A stretch of DNA of 64,000 nt from a bacterium 210820-DFI.6.37 (GCA_020558355.1 JAJCKG010000002.1:124001-188000); one strand, 5' to 3'. Shown: positions 17,264 through 24,616, counted from the first letter of the stretch. A program made the numbers and translations. Notes: generated by a model not told the origin, from the letters alone.

Positions 17264-17455
17264 GTGGACGAAATGGACAAGTTCTTAACACTCAATGGAG
17301 CAAGTGGCATATCCCTTAAAAGCGAAAAGGGAGAAATAAAAATGTCGGTAGAGTTTACAGGGCTGCCAGCTGACAAAGAAGAATGGTTAAAGACGCAGAT
17401 AGAAGAGATGTATAAAGAAATACTTCATCGGCTTAATCTCTCTTCAAAGGCTTAA
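17264..17455 (+). CDS. Small phage protein, first early gene
   Basis: 63 residues from GTG 17264, chosen because AAAGGAG lies eight bases upstream; ATG 17273 is an alternative. It reads as a beta-rich N-terminus ('LTLNGASGISLKSEKGEIKMSVEF') and an acidic/basic helix ('KEEWLKTQIEEMYKEILHRL'). No HTH is seen, so it is not an obvious Cro. An operator copy (17238-17250) touches its ribosome site. An imperfect 19-base tandem repeat (GGCTTAATCTC...) spans its 3' end. Function unknown. Confidence 0.6.
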   Translation: MDEMDKFLTLNGASGISLKSEKGEIKMSVEFTGLPADKEEWLKTQIEEMYKEILHRLNLSSKA

Positions 17456-17492
17456 TCTCACTTCAAAGGCAACAGAAAGTGGTAATTGCGAC

Positions 17493-17504
17493 TTCACATT
17501 TTAA
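17493..17504. promoter_or_regulatory. Operator copy joined to a ribosome-binding site
   Basis: TTCACATTTTAA directly precedes AAGGAGG of the gene at 17517. The arrangement (ACTTCACATTTT, then AAGGAG) repeats that at 17236-17255 before the first early gene. Confidence 0.6.
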
Positions 17505-17516
17505 AAGGAGGGCATT

Positions 17517-17684
17517 ATGAAAGATTCTAAGAAAATGAGTTTCGACGAGATTGAAAGACAGATGGAAAAGCCAGTACCTTTTTACCTATTTGAAGATTTG
17601 GGAAAAAAGGTGTCTATTGGAAACATTTTAGTGTGCATAGATATCATCATTTCAGCATTGCTTGCGCTAAAAGCTGTGCAATAG
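17517..17684 (+). CDS. Small phage membrane protein
   Basis: 55 residues, ATG 17517 with AAAAGGAGG nine bases upstream. A polar N-terminus ('MSFDEIERQMEKPVPFYLFEDLGKK') is followed by one hydrophobic helix to the C-terminus (about 34-55, 'IGNILVCIDIIISALLALKAV'). Its 3' end overlaps the convergent gene at 17647-17931 by 38 bases. Function unknown; expression would fall under the phage repressor. Confidence 0.6.
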   Translation: MKDSKKMSFDEIERQMEKPVPFYLFEDLGKKVSIGNILVCIDIIISALLALKAVQ

Positions 17685-17931
17685 CGATTGAGCCGCCTAC
17701 AAAGCCGATGATTTCAGCAATACACGAAAATGTATGGAATATGTATTCTCTGACTGCCGCATAACTGGATAGAGCATACGACATATCCTCTTGTTCAACT
17801 ATATAGTTGTGGTTTTTTAAGTATTTAACAGCTTTATACAAGCGAGCATTGTTAGAGAATTTATCGAAAAGCATATCCCAAGTCTGGGCATCAGATTTTA
17901 GGACAATTAAAATTCTGAGTTTCCAAAACAT
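17647..17931 (-). CDS. Putative small membrane protein with winged-helix-like N-terminus
   Basis: 94 residues on the minus strand inside the rightward early operon. GAAAGGAAA lies eight bases before the ATG. The first 65 residues are helical and end with the pattern 'AVKYLKNHNYIVEQEDMSYALS', which looks like a winged-helix recognition helix and wing. A hydrophobic helix follows (about 72-92). It is convergent with, and overlaps, the 55-residue gene at 17517. Transcribed against the lytic operon, it would be expressed in the lysogen. Function unknown; it could still be a chance frame. Confidence 0.5.
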   Translation of the reverse strand: MFWKLRILIVLKSDAQTWDMLFDKFSNNARLYKAVKYLKNHNYIVEQEDMSYALSSYAAVREYIFHTFSCIAEIIGFVGGSIAIAQLLAQAMLK

Positions 17932-18005
17932 ATACAGTTTCCTTTCAGCCTATAAGGCAAAACAATTATATCACATAAAAGAACCATAAGAAAGGAGGTT
18001 CACAC

Positions 18006-18203
18006 TTGGCAAAGAAACCGAAAGAAAAATGGCAGGTAGCCGTAAGGGCGAAGCTTGAAGAAATGGGCATCGGTTATAAAGAGCTTGCTGAACGTATGGG
18101 CGAAAAAGAAGGATGCGTCCGACAGGCTATGTGCAAACCCGGAATGCCGATTTTAAAGAAAAAGATTCGCGATTATCTCAACATCCACGTCGATGAAGAG
18201 TGA
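18006..18203 (+). CDS. Small HTH protein, Cro-like candidate
   Basis: 65 residues starting at TTG 18006, supported by AAAGGAGG eight bases upstream. A basic N-terminus precedes an XRE-like helix-turn-helix: 'IGYKELAERMGEKEGCVRQAM'. The compact size and position early in the lytic operon fit a Cro-type regulator competing for the CI operators. This is inference. Confidence 0.7.
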   Translation: MAKKPKEKWQVAVRAKLEEMGIGYKELAERMGEKEGCVRQAMCKPGMPILKKKIRDYLNIHVDEE

Positions 18204-18219
18204 GAAAGGAGCAAGCTTG

Positions 18220-18432
18220 ATGGAAAAGCAAGAAGTAATAAGAGAAATGAAAGCCTTTGTCGGAGGGTCGAGCTACATAACCGCAAACGCTCTTGCCAGG
18301 CATTTAGGCAAAAGCAAGGGATTTACAAAAAAACTTATTACTGGTCTGGATAAGATTCCAGGTGACGCAAGAGGGACAAAATACTTTATCCCGGAAGTGG
18401 CGCAAAGAATCATGGAGGAAAAAAGACAATGA
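18220..18432 (+). CDS. Small DNA-binding-like phage protein (possible excisionase)
   Basis: 70 residues. ATG 18220 has AAAGGAG eight bases upstream. 'ITANALARHLGKSKGFTKKLI' resembles a helix-turn-helix, followed by 'GTKYFIPEVAQRIMEEK', the wing and helix pattern of MerR/excisionase-like small phage proteins. The stop overlaps the next start (ATGA). Excisionase is one possibility; early regulator is another. Confidence 0.6.
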   Translation: MEKQEVIREMKAFVGGSSYITANALARHLGKSKGFTKKLITGLDKIPGDARGTKYFIPEVAQRIMEEKRQ

Positions 18433-18533
18433 AGTATCTGTTATTAGAAGTCGCCGGATGGCTCGGCATAGCCTTGTTGGCGCTGTTCCCGGCGTTCTGG
18501 TTAAATGGATGCCTGTATGGGTGGGGCCTATGA
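18429..18533 (+). CDS. 34-residue hydrophobic peptide
   Basis: ATG 18429 overlaps the previous stop and its own TGA overlaps the next ATG, so it is translationally coupled on both sides. Nearly the whole peptide is one membrane helix ('LLLEVAGWLGIALLALFPAFWL') ending in 'GCLYGWGL'. Tight coupling and clean composition argue that it is real. Function unknown. Confidence 0.55.
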   Translation: MKYLLLEVAGWLGIALLALFPAFWLNGCLYGWGL

Positions 18534-18691
18534 GCTATTACAAAGTTTTGGTCCGGCGGTGGCGAGAAGCGGAAAAGAAAGAGGATAAGCGAAATAAGCG
18601 TATTACAAAGACACTTACCGGGCAGAGATGCCCAAAGAGGAAAGATGTTATCAGAAAACTTGGAAAGGAGAACACACAATGGAAATTTTAA
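18530..18691 (+). CDS. Small basic phage protein
   Basis: 53 residues, start overlapping the previous stop (ATGA). It is very rich in Lys and Arg (for example 'RRWREAEKKEDKRNKRITK'), with a predicted pI well above neutral, and has no cysteine pair or HTH. It ends 13 bases inside the SpoVS gene. Possibly a small nucleic-acid-binding protein; function unknown. Confidence 0.5.
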   Translation: MSYYKVLVRRWREAEKKEDKRNKRITKTLTGQRCPKRKDVIRKLGKENTQWKF

Positions 18692-18939
18692 GAGTAGCGT
18701 CAAAATCAAACCCAAGTTCCGTAGCGGGAGCGCTGGCGGGGACCATAAGAGAAAAAGGCGAGGTGGAGCTTCAGGCCATTGGCGCGGGGGCGGTTAGTCA
18801 GGCGGTAAAAGCCATCGCCATCGCTAGAGGATTTGTCGCTCCAGGCGGCATTGATCTGGTGGCGGTTCCAGCCTTCAAAACCGTGGAAATCGAGGGAGCG
18901 GAGCGCACGACAATTAAGTTTATCGTGGAGCCAAGATAA
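18679..18939 (+). CDS. spoVS: SpoVS-like sporulation protein carried by the prophage
   Basis: 86 residues, exactly the length of bacterial SpoVS. It is colinear with the Bacillus protein: 'MEILRVASKSNPSSVAGALAG', the signature 'LQAIGAGAVSQAVKAIAIARGFVAPGGIDL', and the conserved end 'ERTTIKFIVEPR' (an Alba-like/SpoVS fold). In B. subtilis SpoVS affects septation and the passage to stage V of spore formation. RBS AAAGGAG is good. It lies in the early, repressor-controlled operon, not near host genes, so it is phage cargo. Whether the host sporulates is not known from this window. Confidence 0.93.
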   Translation: MEILRVASKSNPSSVAGALAGTIREKGEVELQAIGAGAVSQAVKAIAIARGFVAPGGIDLVAVPAFKTVEIEGAERTTIKFIVEPR

Positions 18940-18949
18940 GGAGGAAGAA

Positions 18950-19306
18950 ATGAGCCAGTTAGAACAATTAAAAACTCTGTTGGATTTGTGCGTGAATATA
19001 AATGGAGAAAAAGAGAAGCGTTACGGTGATGGGCCGAGTGTGTTTTTTTACTTATACCCACACGTCGCGACAGCGACGTTTGATGTTTTTCTCTGTGGGT
19101 GGAGCGCCCGCAGTAATCCAGATATAGTCTGGGAATACCATTACAACAAAAAAATACCGGGCGAGTACGAAGAGATTCTCGCGGGGTTAAGAGAGCTATA
19201 CGCGAAAAAAGTGCCGGCGAGCAGCAACTCTGACACGGCACATGAAATTGAACAACCTGATTGTAACATAGAAAGCTGGAAAACGCAATGCGGGAAGATG
19301 TTTTAA
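18950..19306 (+). CDS. Hypothetical early phage protein
   Basis: 118 residues from ATG 18950 (AAGGAGGAAGAA upstream). The sequence is a mixed alpha/beta single domain with an aromatic central part ('VFFYLYPHVATATFDVFLCGW') and a Cys-containing tail. No motif is recognised. The 3' end overlaps the next gene by 19 bases. It lies directly after spoVS, so it may be co-expressed with it. Confidence 0.7.
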   Translation: MSQLEQLKTLLDLCVNINGEKEKRYGDGPSVFFYLYPHVATATFDVFLCGWSARSNPDIVWEYHYNKKIPGEYEEILAGLRELYAKKVPASSNSDTAHEIEQPDCNIESWKTQCGKMF

Positions 19307-19599
19307 AAAATATGCTGGATAACGCCAGCAGGGACCATCCGGTAACCAGAGAGGAAATTACGCGTACCTTTCGTGTCTCCGACCGGACCGCCCGGAAAAT
19401 GATCGAGGACCTTAGAGAGAAAGGCGTGCGGGTTTGCGGAATGAACACGGACAAGGGTTACTGGATTGCGAAAACGCAGAAAGAATACGAAGTGTTCCGG
19501 CGAGAGTATGTGTCGAAAGCGACGACAATCTTTCGCCGGGCGGCAAATATGGACAGGCAAACCGACGAAAGGCAGGTGAATATGTGTGAACTACTGTGA
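19288..19599 (+). CDS. HTH-domain phage regulator (DeoR/HTH_11-like)
   Basis: 103 residues. The N-terminal winged helix reads 'NASRDHPVTREEITRTFRVSDRTARKMIEDLREKGVRV' with a 'GYWIA' wing, the same pattern as HTH_11 domains of DeoR/BirA type. The C-terminal half is basic, helical and lacks a ligand domain. It probably regulates transcription in the early operon; the target is not visible. Confidence 0.7.
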   Translation: MREDVLKNMLDNASRDHPVTREEITRTFRVSDRTARKMIEDLREKGVRVCGMNTDKGYWIAKTQKEYEVFRREYVSKATTIFRRAANMDRQTDERQVNMCELL

Positions 19600-19849
19600 C
19601 GCAAACGCGGTCGCTTATGAGACGGCTGCGGAACGATATACAAACATAGACCCGCCGACGCTCTGTGACTGCGGAAGCGCCACGGAGCATGGGCAGGTAT
19701 ACTGCGAAGACTGTTTAAACAACATAGATTTTGTCATGCGCAACGCTATAAAAATTCTCGTGAACCTGAGCGATTGCTCGGAGGACGAGGCGGAACAAAT
19801 GGCCTGTTACTGGCTGGAAAACACGGAAGAGTTTAAGGAGAGAAAATGA
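19586..19849 (+). CDS. Small phage protein with Cys-rich zinc-binding-like segment
   Basis: 87 residues from GTG 19586, overlapping the previous gene by 14 bases and the next by four. A C-x-C ... C-x2-C arrangement ('LCDCGSATEHGQVYCEDCLN') looks like a zinc knuckle, followed by an acidic helical tail. Function unknown; it precedes the recombination genes. Confidence 0.65.
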   Translation: MNYCDANAVAYETAAERYTNIDPPTLCDCGSATEHGQVYCEDCLNNIDFVMRNAIKILVNLSDCSEDEAEQMACYWLENTEEFKERK

Positions 19850-20418
19850 AAAAACTGATTGAGATACAGAAGGAGCTTAAAGCCCCAAAGAGCAATTATA
19901 ACAGCTTCGGAAAATTTAGCTATCGGAGCTGCGAGGACATCCTTGAGGCGGTAAAGCCCTTATGCGCCAAACACGGCTGCGTCTTGACCTTATCGGACGA
20001 GGTTGTGAGCGTGGGGGAACGGTATTACATAAAAGCGACCGCCGCCATAACCGATACGGAGACGGCGGAAACCGTGGAAGTGTCGGCGCTGGCCAGAGAG
20101 GCGGAGAGCAAGAAAGGGATGGACGACAGCCAGGTTACGGGAACCGCCTCGTCTTACGCCAGGAAATACGCCCTGAACGGGCTATTCTGCATCGACGACA
20201 CGAAAGACGCGGACACGGACGAGAACACCAAACAGAGAAACGCGGCGAACACGGAAAAAATCACCCCATTTCAAGCGGACGAGATTGAACAGCTTTGTGA
20301 CGCGGCTCGAAAAGACGTGACCAATCTCTGTAAATATTACAAAGTAAAGGAGTTAGCTGACCTTACGCTAGAGCAGTACAAGGACGCTAAGCGGCTCCTT
20401 ACCCCGGCGAAAAAATGA
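19846..20418 (+). CDS. erf: ERF-family single-strand annealing protein
   Basis: 190 residues. The ERF family pattern is clear: 'YNSFGKFSYRSCEDILEAVKPL', 'YYIKATAAITDTET' and the conserved 'DSQVTGTASSYARKYALNGLF' followed by 'DDTKDAD'. ERF proteins anneal complementary single strands and circularise or recombine the phage genome. The next gene, overlapping by four bases, encodes the partner nuclease. Confidence 0.92.
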   Translation: MKKLIEIQKELKAPKSNYNSFGKFSYRSCEDILEAVKPLCAKHGCVLTLSDEVVSVGERYYIKATAAITDTETAETVEVSALAREAESKKGMDDSQVTGTASSYARKYALNGLFCIDDTKDADTDENTKQRNAANTEKITPFQADEIEQLCDAARKDVTNLCKYYKVKELADLTLEQYKDAKRLLTPAKK

Positions 20419-20972
20419 TAACAAATCATGACAGATCGGGCTGGTTTGGGGCGAGCGATACCCGCTTTGTGGTAGCGAAGAACCGGGACACAAAAAGCTG
20501 GCTGAACTGGTGGTCCGTAAAACTGGGGTTACAAGAACAGCCAGAGCTTCGTACCGAGGCCATCGCGGCGGGGACGGCGTGGGAACATAAAATTCTGGAC
20601 GCCGTAAACCCGGCGATACGAAAGGACCATCAAATCTGTATCGAAAAGTACCGGCTGAGAGTGAACTATGACGGGGACCTGAACGGGACCATTTACGAGG
20701 TGAAGACACACAATTTTTTAAAAGAGTTCGCCGTTACAAGGCCGTACTGGACGCAGGCGCAGGTTGAGATGTTCGCAATGAAAACAGATAAGCTGTACAT
20801 TGTGGCGTACGGGTTAATCGCGGAGGAATACAAGGATTATTCCGGTAAAGTGGATGATGGCAGACTGGACTATTTTAAAGTCGAGTATGACAGGGGCTGG
20901 ATACAAAAGGAGTATTTGCCAAACTTAAAAGAGCTTTGCCGGGCGTTAAGGAAAGGGAGGTTTCCGGGATGA
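20415..20972 (+). CDS. YqaJ/lambda-exonuclease-like recombination nuclease
   Basis: 185 residues, overlapping erf by four bases. It has the PD-(D/E)XK layout of YqaJ exonucleases: 'WFGASDTRFVV' (GxSD motif), 'GTAWEHKIL' (conserved Glu), 'NYDGDLNGTIYEVKT', where Asp and Glu-x-Lys bind metal, and a trailing 'WTQAQVEMFAM' Gln helix. It would resect DNA ends for the ERF annealase, forming a two-component recombination system. No Cys cluster is present. Confidence 0.85.
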   Translation: MITNHDRSGWFGASDTRFVVAKNRDTKSWLNWWSVKLGLQEQPELRTEAIAAGTAWEHKILDAVNPAIRKDHQICIEKYRLRVNYDGDLNGTIYEVKTHNFLKEFAVTRPYWTQAQVEMFAMKTDKLYIVAYGLIAEEYKDYSGKVDDGRLDYFKVEYDRGWIQKEYLPNLKELCRALRKGRFPG

Positions 20973-21301
20973 AAAAATTGGGCAGTAGAAGAGCAAAAGC
21001 GTGCGCAATACCAACGGCAGTAAAGATGAAGGTGTGGGAGAGAGACGAACATCGCAGTATTTTTTCCGGCTCTCCAAACGCATTCCCTGAATGCCATTAT
21101 GTTTCTCGAGCAAATAACGGACTTGGCGTCGAAGAAAATATTTTTACGGCGACAAGAGAAGAACATCGCAAATTTGATTCTGGCACAGCGGAAGAGAGAG
21201 AGGAAATGAAAAAATACGCAGAACAATATCTCCGTTCTAAATATCCAGATTGGGACCCGGAAAAGCTGGTTTATAAGAAATATGAAGGGCTGGGATACTG
21301 A
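20969..21301 (+). CDS. HNH-like phage protein, probably without the zinc site
   Basis: 110 residues from ATG 20969 (ATGA overlap). 'VKMKVWERDEHRSIFSG' followed by 'ECHYVSRANNGLGVEENIFTATREEHRKFD' follows the layout of HNH nucleases: strand, H-containing centre, N, distal H. The CxxC pairs usual in this family are missing. It ends one base into the NinB-like gene. It may process recombination intermediates; catalytic activity is uncertain. Confidence 0.6.
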   Translation: MKKLGSRRAKACAIPTAVKMKVWERDEHRSIFSGSPNAFPECHYVSRANNGLGVEENIFTATREEHRKFDSGTAEEREEMKKYAEQYLRSKYPDWDPEKLVYKKYEGLGY

Positions 21302-21849
21302 TGATCGAGCTGAGACTAAAACGGATTGAGGATGTCCAGCGGATGTATACCGGGGACGTGGTCTTAAAAATTGTCTGCGAGAAGAGCCAAAACAGCTTGT
21401 TAGACAAGCTTTATAAGATGAAAGGTAAAAGCCTTAAAGACTATGCGCTGCGAATGCTAAAACCGCCGAAAAAGCGCTCCCTTGACGCAAACGCGTACTG
21501 CTGGGTACTCTGCCGCAAAATTGCGGAAAAGCTAGGGAGTACAGACACGGAAATATACAAGCAAGCTATCCGGGATTACGGGCTTACGACAATCCGCCCG
21601 GACAAGACGGAGCTTGTAGACGATCTTGTGCGAATGTGGGACAGTATGGGGCTTGGAAACAGCCATGATATTTTAGGCCCTTCTAAGATCGAGGGGTATA
21701 CAAACGTAAAATACTATTACGGCTCTAGCAGTTATAATACCAGGCAGATGGCTCACCTGCTTGATGGCATAATACAAGACGCAAAAGAACAAGAAATTGA
21801 GACCTTAACACCGGACGAGCTACAGAAAATGAAAGAGGCGTGGAAGTGA
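21301..21849 (+). CDS. NinB-like recombination protein
   Basis: 182 residues. 'LRMLKPPKKRSLDANAYCWVLCRKIAEKLGS' matches the conserved core of NinB/Orf-family recombination mediators, which assist RecFOR-like functions in lambda. The C-terminal part 'YTNVKYYYGSSSYNTRQMAHLLDGIIQDAKE' also fits family members from Firmicutes phages. It sits with ERF, the YqaJ nuclease and the HNH-like protein as a recombination block. Confidence 0.8.
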   Translation: MIELRLKRIEDVQRMYTGDVVLKIVCEKSQNSLLDKLYKMKGKSLKDYALRMLKPPKKRSLDANAYCWVLCRKIAEKLGSTDTEIYKQAIRDYGLTTIRPDKTELVDDLVRMWDSMGLGNSHDILGPSKIEGYTNVKYYYGSSSYNTRQMAHLLDGIIQDAKEQEIETLTPDELQKMKEAWK

Positions 21850-21859
21850 GGTGACATAA

Positions 21860-22549
21860 ATGGCAAAGGACCCGGCGTTTCTCTTCTACACACAAGACTT
21901 CTTGGTGGGCACAATGGATATGTCGGACGAAGAGGTGGGAAAGTATATGCGCCTGCTGTGCAGGCAGCACATAAAAGGAAACATTCATCCGAAGTTTATG
22001 AGCGATTTATCAGAAGAAATTTTAAGTAAATTTGTAAAGGATAATCAGGGAAACTACTACAACAAGCGACTTAAACGAGAAATCGACAGGAGGAATAAAT
22101 ACTCGGAAAGCAGGCGTTCCAACCGCTCAGGGGTTTCACAAAATGAAAAACATATGAAAAAGACATCTTCCGCATATGGCAACACACATGACAGCTCATA
22201 TGCCCCACATATGGAAAATGAAAATATATATGAAAATGAAAATGAAAATATTAATAAAAAAAATAAGGTGGGAGAAATGACAACGGCGGTTGTGGAGAGG
22301 CTAAACCTGATCTGTGGAACGAGGTACAAGGCCACAAGCAAAAAAACAAGAAGCCTGATCGAGGCGAGAATGAACGAGGGGTTTTCTTACGAGGACTTTG
22401 AGACAGTGATTGAGAAAAAAGCCGCCGAGTGGAGCGGGACAGAATACGCGAAGTATTTAAGGCCGGAAACGCTGTTCGGCACAAAATTCGAGGGATATTT
22501 AAACCAAAAATCACCTGAGAGCAAGTCAATCGGGTTTATGGATTTGTAA
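21860..22549 (+). CDS. Phage replication initiator-like protein (DUF1376-like + Phg_2220_C)
   Basis: 229 residues. The N-terminal part 'DPAFLFYTQDFLVGTMDMSDEEVGKYMRLLC' is the winged-helix start of DUF1376/DnaD-like phage initiators. An Asn/Glu-rich low-complexity linker follows (about 95-133, repeated 'ENEN'). The C-terminus 'VVERLNLICGTRYKATSKKTRSLI' to 'YLRPETLFGTKFEGYL' is the conserved phage C-terminal domain. It likely binds the phage origin and recruits the helicase loader next door. The linker DNA is an AT-rich GAAAAT/GAAAATAT run that could be the origin. Confidence 0.85.
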   Translation: MAKDPAFLFYTQDFLVGTMDMSDEEVGKYMRLLCRQHIKGNIHPKFMSDLSEEILSKFVKDNQGNYYNKRLKREIDRRNKYSESRRSNRSGVSQNEKHMKKTSSAYGNTHDSSYAPHMENENIYENENENINKKNKVGEMTTAVVERLNLICGTRYKATSKKTRSLIEARMNEGFSYEDFETVIEKKAAEWSGTEYAKYLRPETLFGTKFEGYLNQKSPESKSIGFMDL

Positions 22550-22584
22550 GTTGTTCGGAAAATCCGAACAAGTAGGAGGGGGAT

Positions 22585-23127
22585 ATGAGTGAGAACGATA
22601 TAAAAAAACTGCTGGCGGCGCTCAGCCTGAATTACCCGGCCACATACCGGGATATGCGCAAAGAGGACAAGATAACGCTGGTGCGGCTTTGGATGGACGC
22701 TTTCGGAAACTTAGACACGGAAATCGTGTGGCAGGCTCTTAGAAATTATATAAAAACCAACAAGTACCCGCCCAATATAGCGGGAATGCAGGAGCAGATC
22801 GACCTGCTTACCGCCAGAGACAACACGGACGAGCTATGGCAAGCGCTTATGAAAGCCATCCGCAACAGCGGCAGGGACGCGCGGGCGGAGTTTGAAAGGC
22901 TGCCGGAAGAATGCAAAACCTTTGTGGGGAGCCCGGCGGAGCTGCGGGCGCTGGGGAACACGGACCTTACCACGGTAAACACCGTAACCAGAGGGCAGTT
23001 TTACAAGCGGGTTGAAGTTATACAGGCGCGCGATAAGGCGCGGGAACAGTTACCGGAACAGGTACAGCGGGCGTTAAATAAAGTCCCGCGGATAGGAGGA
23101 AAAAATGATATACCAAGTAGGAGATAG
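22585..23127 (+). CDS. Helicase loader-like protein (G39P type)
   Basis: 180 residues. The first 110 ('LLAALSLNYPATYRDM', 'VRLWMDAFGNLDTEIVWQALRNYIKTNKYPPNIAGMQ') match the replicative helicase loader/inhibitor family of SPP1 G39P. The C-terminal 70 are polar, with 'AELRALGNTD'. No ATPase motif is present. No phage helicase gene was found, so it presumably loads the host DnaB-type helicase. It overlaps the next gene by 23 bases. Confidence 0.82.
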   Translation: MSENDIKKLLAALSLNYPATYRDMRKEDKITLVRLWMDAFGNLDTEIVWQALRNYIKTNKYPPNIAGMQEQIDLLTARDNTDELWQALMKAIRNSGRDARAEFERLPEECKTFVGSPAELRALGNTDLTTVNTVTRGQFYKRVEVIQARDKAREQLPEQVQRALNKVPRIGGKNDIPSRR

Positions 23128-23941
23128 AGTGAAAATTAAGGAAAACCTGAGCGAGAGTTCTTGTGTGAACGAGAGAATGGATAAATGGCAAGGGAAAGAA
23201 ATGACGATACGGGCAATTGAGTGTGACAGATACTACAAAATGCGCGAGGATATGGACAACTTTAGAGGAAACCTCACGCCTGGTTGGGACTGGTATGAAG
23301 ACACGATTGAAGGGCTCGCGGAACCAGAAAAATTAGACGCGGTGGGCATGAAATACAAAGTAGGAGACAGAGTAAAAATTAAAGATATAGACGAGTTTGT
23401 TAAGTGCTTTGGCATTAATCAGGGTGGACTAATGAACCATCACGCTGGAACGGTTATGACCGTCCGGGAGGTGGCGACTGGGTACTTCATGGAAGAAGAC
23501 ACAGGCGAAAACTATGGTGACGGCTGGGTCTGGGGTGACGACATGATTGAGGGGCTCGCGGAAGAAACAGAAGCCACGGTAAAAGACAGCGGGGTAAAAG
23601 ACAGCGGGAACCGGAGAACATTTGCAAGCGGGGCGGAACGAGACATACAGGAAGGAAAAGGCCGGTGTGACCTGCTTCCAGCCTGCGCGGTTCTGCGACT
23701 GGCGAGGCACTATGAGGCGGGGGCGAAAAAGTACAATGATCGCAACTGGGAAAAGGGGATCCCGGTACATAGTTTTATCGACAGCGCCATCCGGCACTTA
23801 ATGAACTATCTGGACGGACAGACAGACGAAGACCATCTTTGCGCCGCCGCGTGGAATTTAATGGGGGCTATGTGGACAGAGGAAAAACACCCGGAACTGC
23901 AAGACATTCCGGCGAGATTGGAGGAGGAAAAAGATGAATAA
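23105..23941 (+). CDS. dATP/dGTP diphosphohydrolase-like protein fused to two SH3-like repeats
   Basis: 278 residues. Residues 2-73 and 84-153 are a tandem repeat: each begins 'VGDRVKIK' and ends 'W-W--D-IEGLAE', resembling small SH3/KOW-type beta barrels. A linker with duplicated 'VKDSG' follows. Residues about 176-272 ('ERDIQEGKGRCDLLPACAVLRLARHYEAGAKKY' and the helix pattern 'AIRHLMNYLDGQTDEDHLCAAAWNLMGAMW') match the dATP/dGTP diphosphohydrolase N-terminal domain (DUF5664). In some phages this is linked to nucleotide-pool control or modified-base genomes. No PurZ is present here. Confidence 0.75.
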   Translation: MIYQVGDRVKIKENLSESSCVNERMDKWQGKEMTIRAIECDRYYKMREDMDNFRGNLTPGWDWYEDTIEGLAEPEKLDAVGMKYKVGDRVKIKDIDEFVKCFGINQGGLMNHHAGTVMTVREVATGYFMEEDTGENYGDGWVWGDDMIEGLAEETEATVKDSGVKDSGNRRTFASGAERDIQEGKGRCDLLPACAVLRLARHYEAGAKKYNDRNWEKGIPVHSFIDSAIRHLMNYLDGQTDEDHLCAAAWNLMGAMWTEEKHPELQDIPARLEEEKDE

Positions 23942-24329
23942 CGTAACCTTAATCGGCCGGCTGACCAGAGACCCGGAGGTAAGATATATTTCTGACAGTC
24001 AAATGGCCGTCGCGCGTTTCAGCGTCGCTATCAACCGACCGGTCAAGAAAGACGCGGAGAGGCAGGCGGATTTTCCCAACATCGTGGTATTCGGAAAGAT
24101 GGCGGAAAACTGCGAGCGATATTTAGGAAAAGGCCGGCTCGTAGGTGTGCAGGGCCGGATTCAGACTGGAAGCTACACCAATAAAGACGGCGTGAAAGTT
24201 TACACTACAGAAGTTGTTGCCAACAACGTAGAATTTTTGGACTGGGGCAAGGAATCGACCGAAAAAAAGGAAAAAGAGGATATCCCGGAAGGGTTCGCGG
24301 CGGTGGACCCGGAGGACATACCTTTTTAG
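23934..24329 (+). CDS. ssb: Single-stranded DNA-binding protein
   Basis: 131 residues. A canonical OB-fold SSB: 'NNVTLIGRLTRDPEVRY', 'VARFSVAINRP', 'FPNIVVFGKMAENCERYLGKG' and 'VQGRIQTGSYTNKDG'. It ends with the acidic partner-binding tip 'DPEDIPF'. It works with the ERF/YqaJ recombination pair and with replication. It overlaps the previous gene by eight bases. Confidence 0.95.
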   Translation: MNNVTLIGRLTRDPEVRYISDSQMAVARFSVAINRPVKKDAERQADFPNIVVFGKMAENCERYLGKGRLVGVQGRIQTGSYTNKDGVKVYTTEVVANNVEFLDWGKESTEKKEKEDIPEGFAAVDPEDIPF

Positions 24330-24338
24330 GGGAGAAAC

Positions 24339-24614
24339 ATGAAAAAGAAAAAAACGAGGCGGCCAAAAGTGGAGCTGTCTGAGAAACAAATTCTAAAAAT
24401 AAAACAGGGGGTCGCGAAAGAAGCCACAGAAAAGGCCTGTTTGCTGGCCGTGGCGGTTATGGCGGACACATTAAGCCTTACGGAGGATGAAATCTGTAAG
24501 GTCGCGAGCGACATTTCCCGATGGGCGGAATACGTAGACAAACATATCGTAAAGATAAACGATGTAGCGGACGTGATCGAGAGCAAAACCGGAATTAAGT
24601 TTGGGAGGTTTTAA
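24339..24614 (+). CDS. Hypothetical phage protein
   Basis: 91 residues; RBS GGGGAG nine bases upstream. A basic N-terminus ('KKKKTRRPK') is followed by three predicted helices ('EKQILKIKQGVAKEATEKACLLAVAVMADTL'). Small helical proteins of this look sit after ssb in many Firmicutes phages. No function is recognised. Confidence 0.65.
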   Translation: MKKKKTRRPKVELSEKQILKIKQGVAKEATEKACLLAVAVMADTLSLTEDEICKVASDISRWAEYVDKHIVKINDVADVIESKTGIKFGRF

Positions 24615-24616
24615 AT

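Noticed and set aside
22200..22265. GAAAAT-rich run as a CRISPR or satellite repeat
   Set aside because: It is the coding sequence of the Asn/Glu linker in the replication protein; no spacers. A replication-origin role remains possible but unproven.
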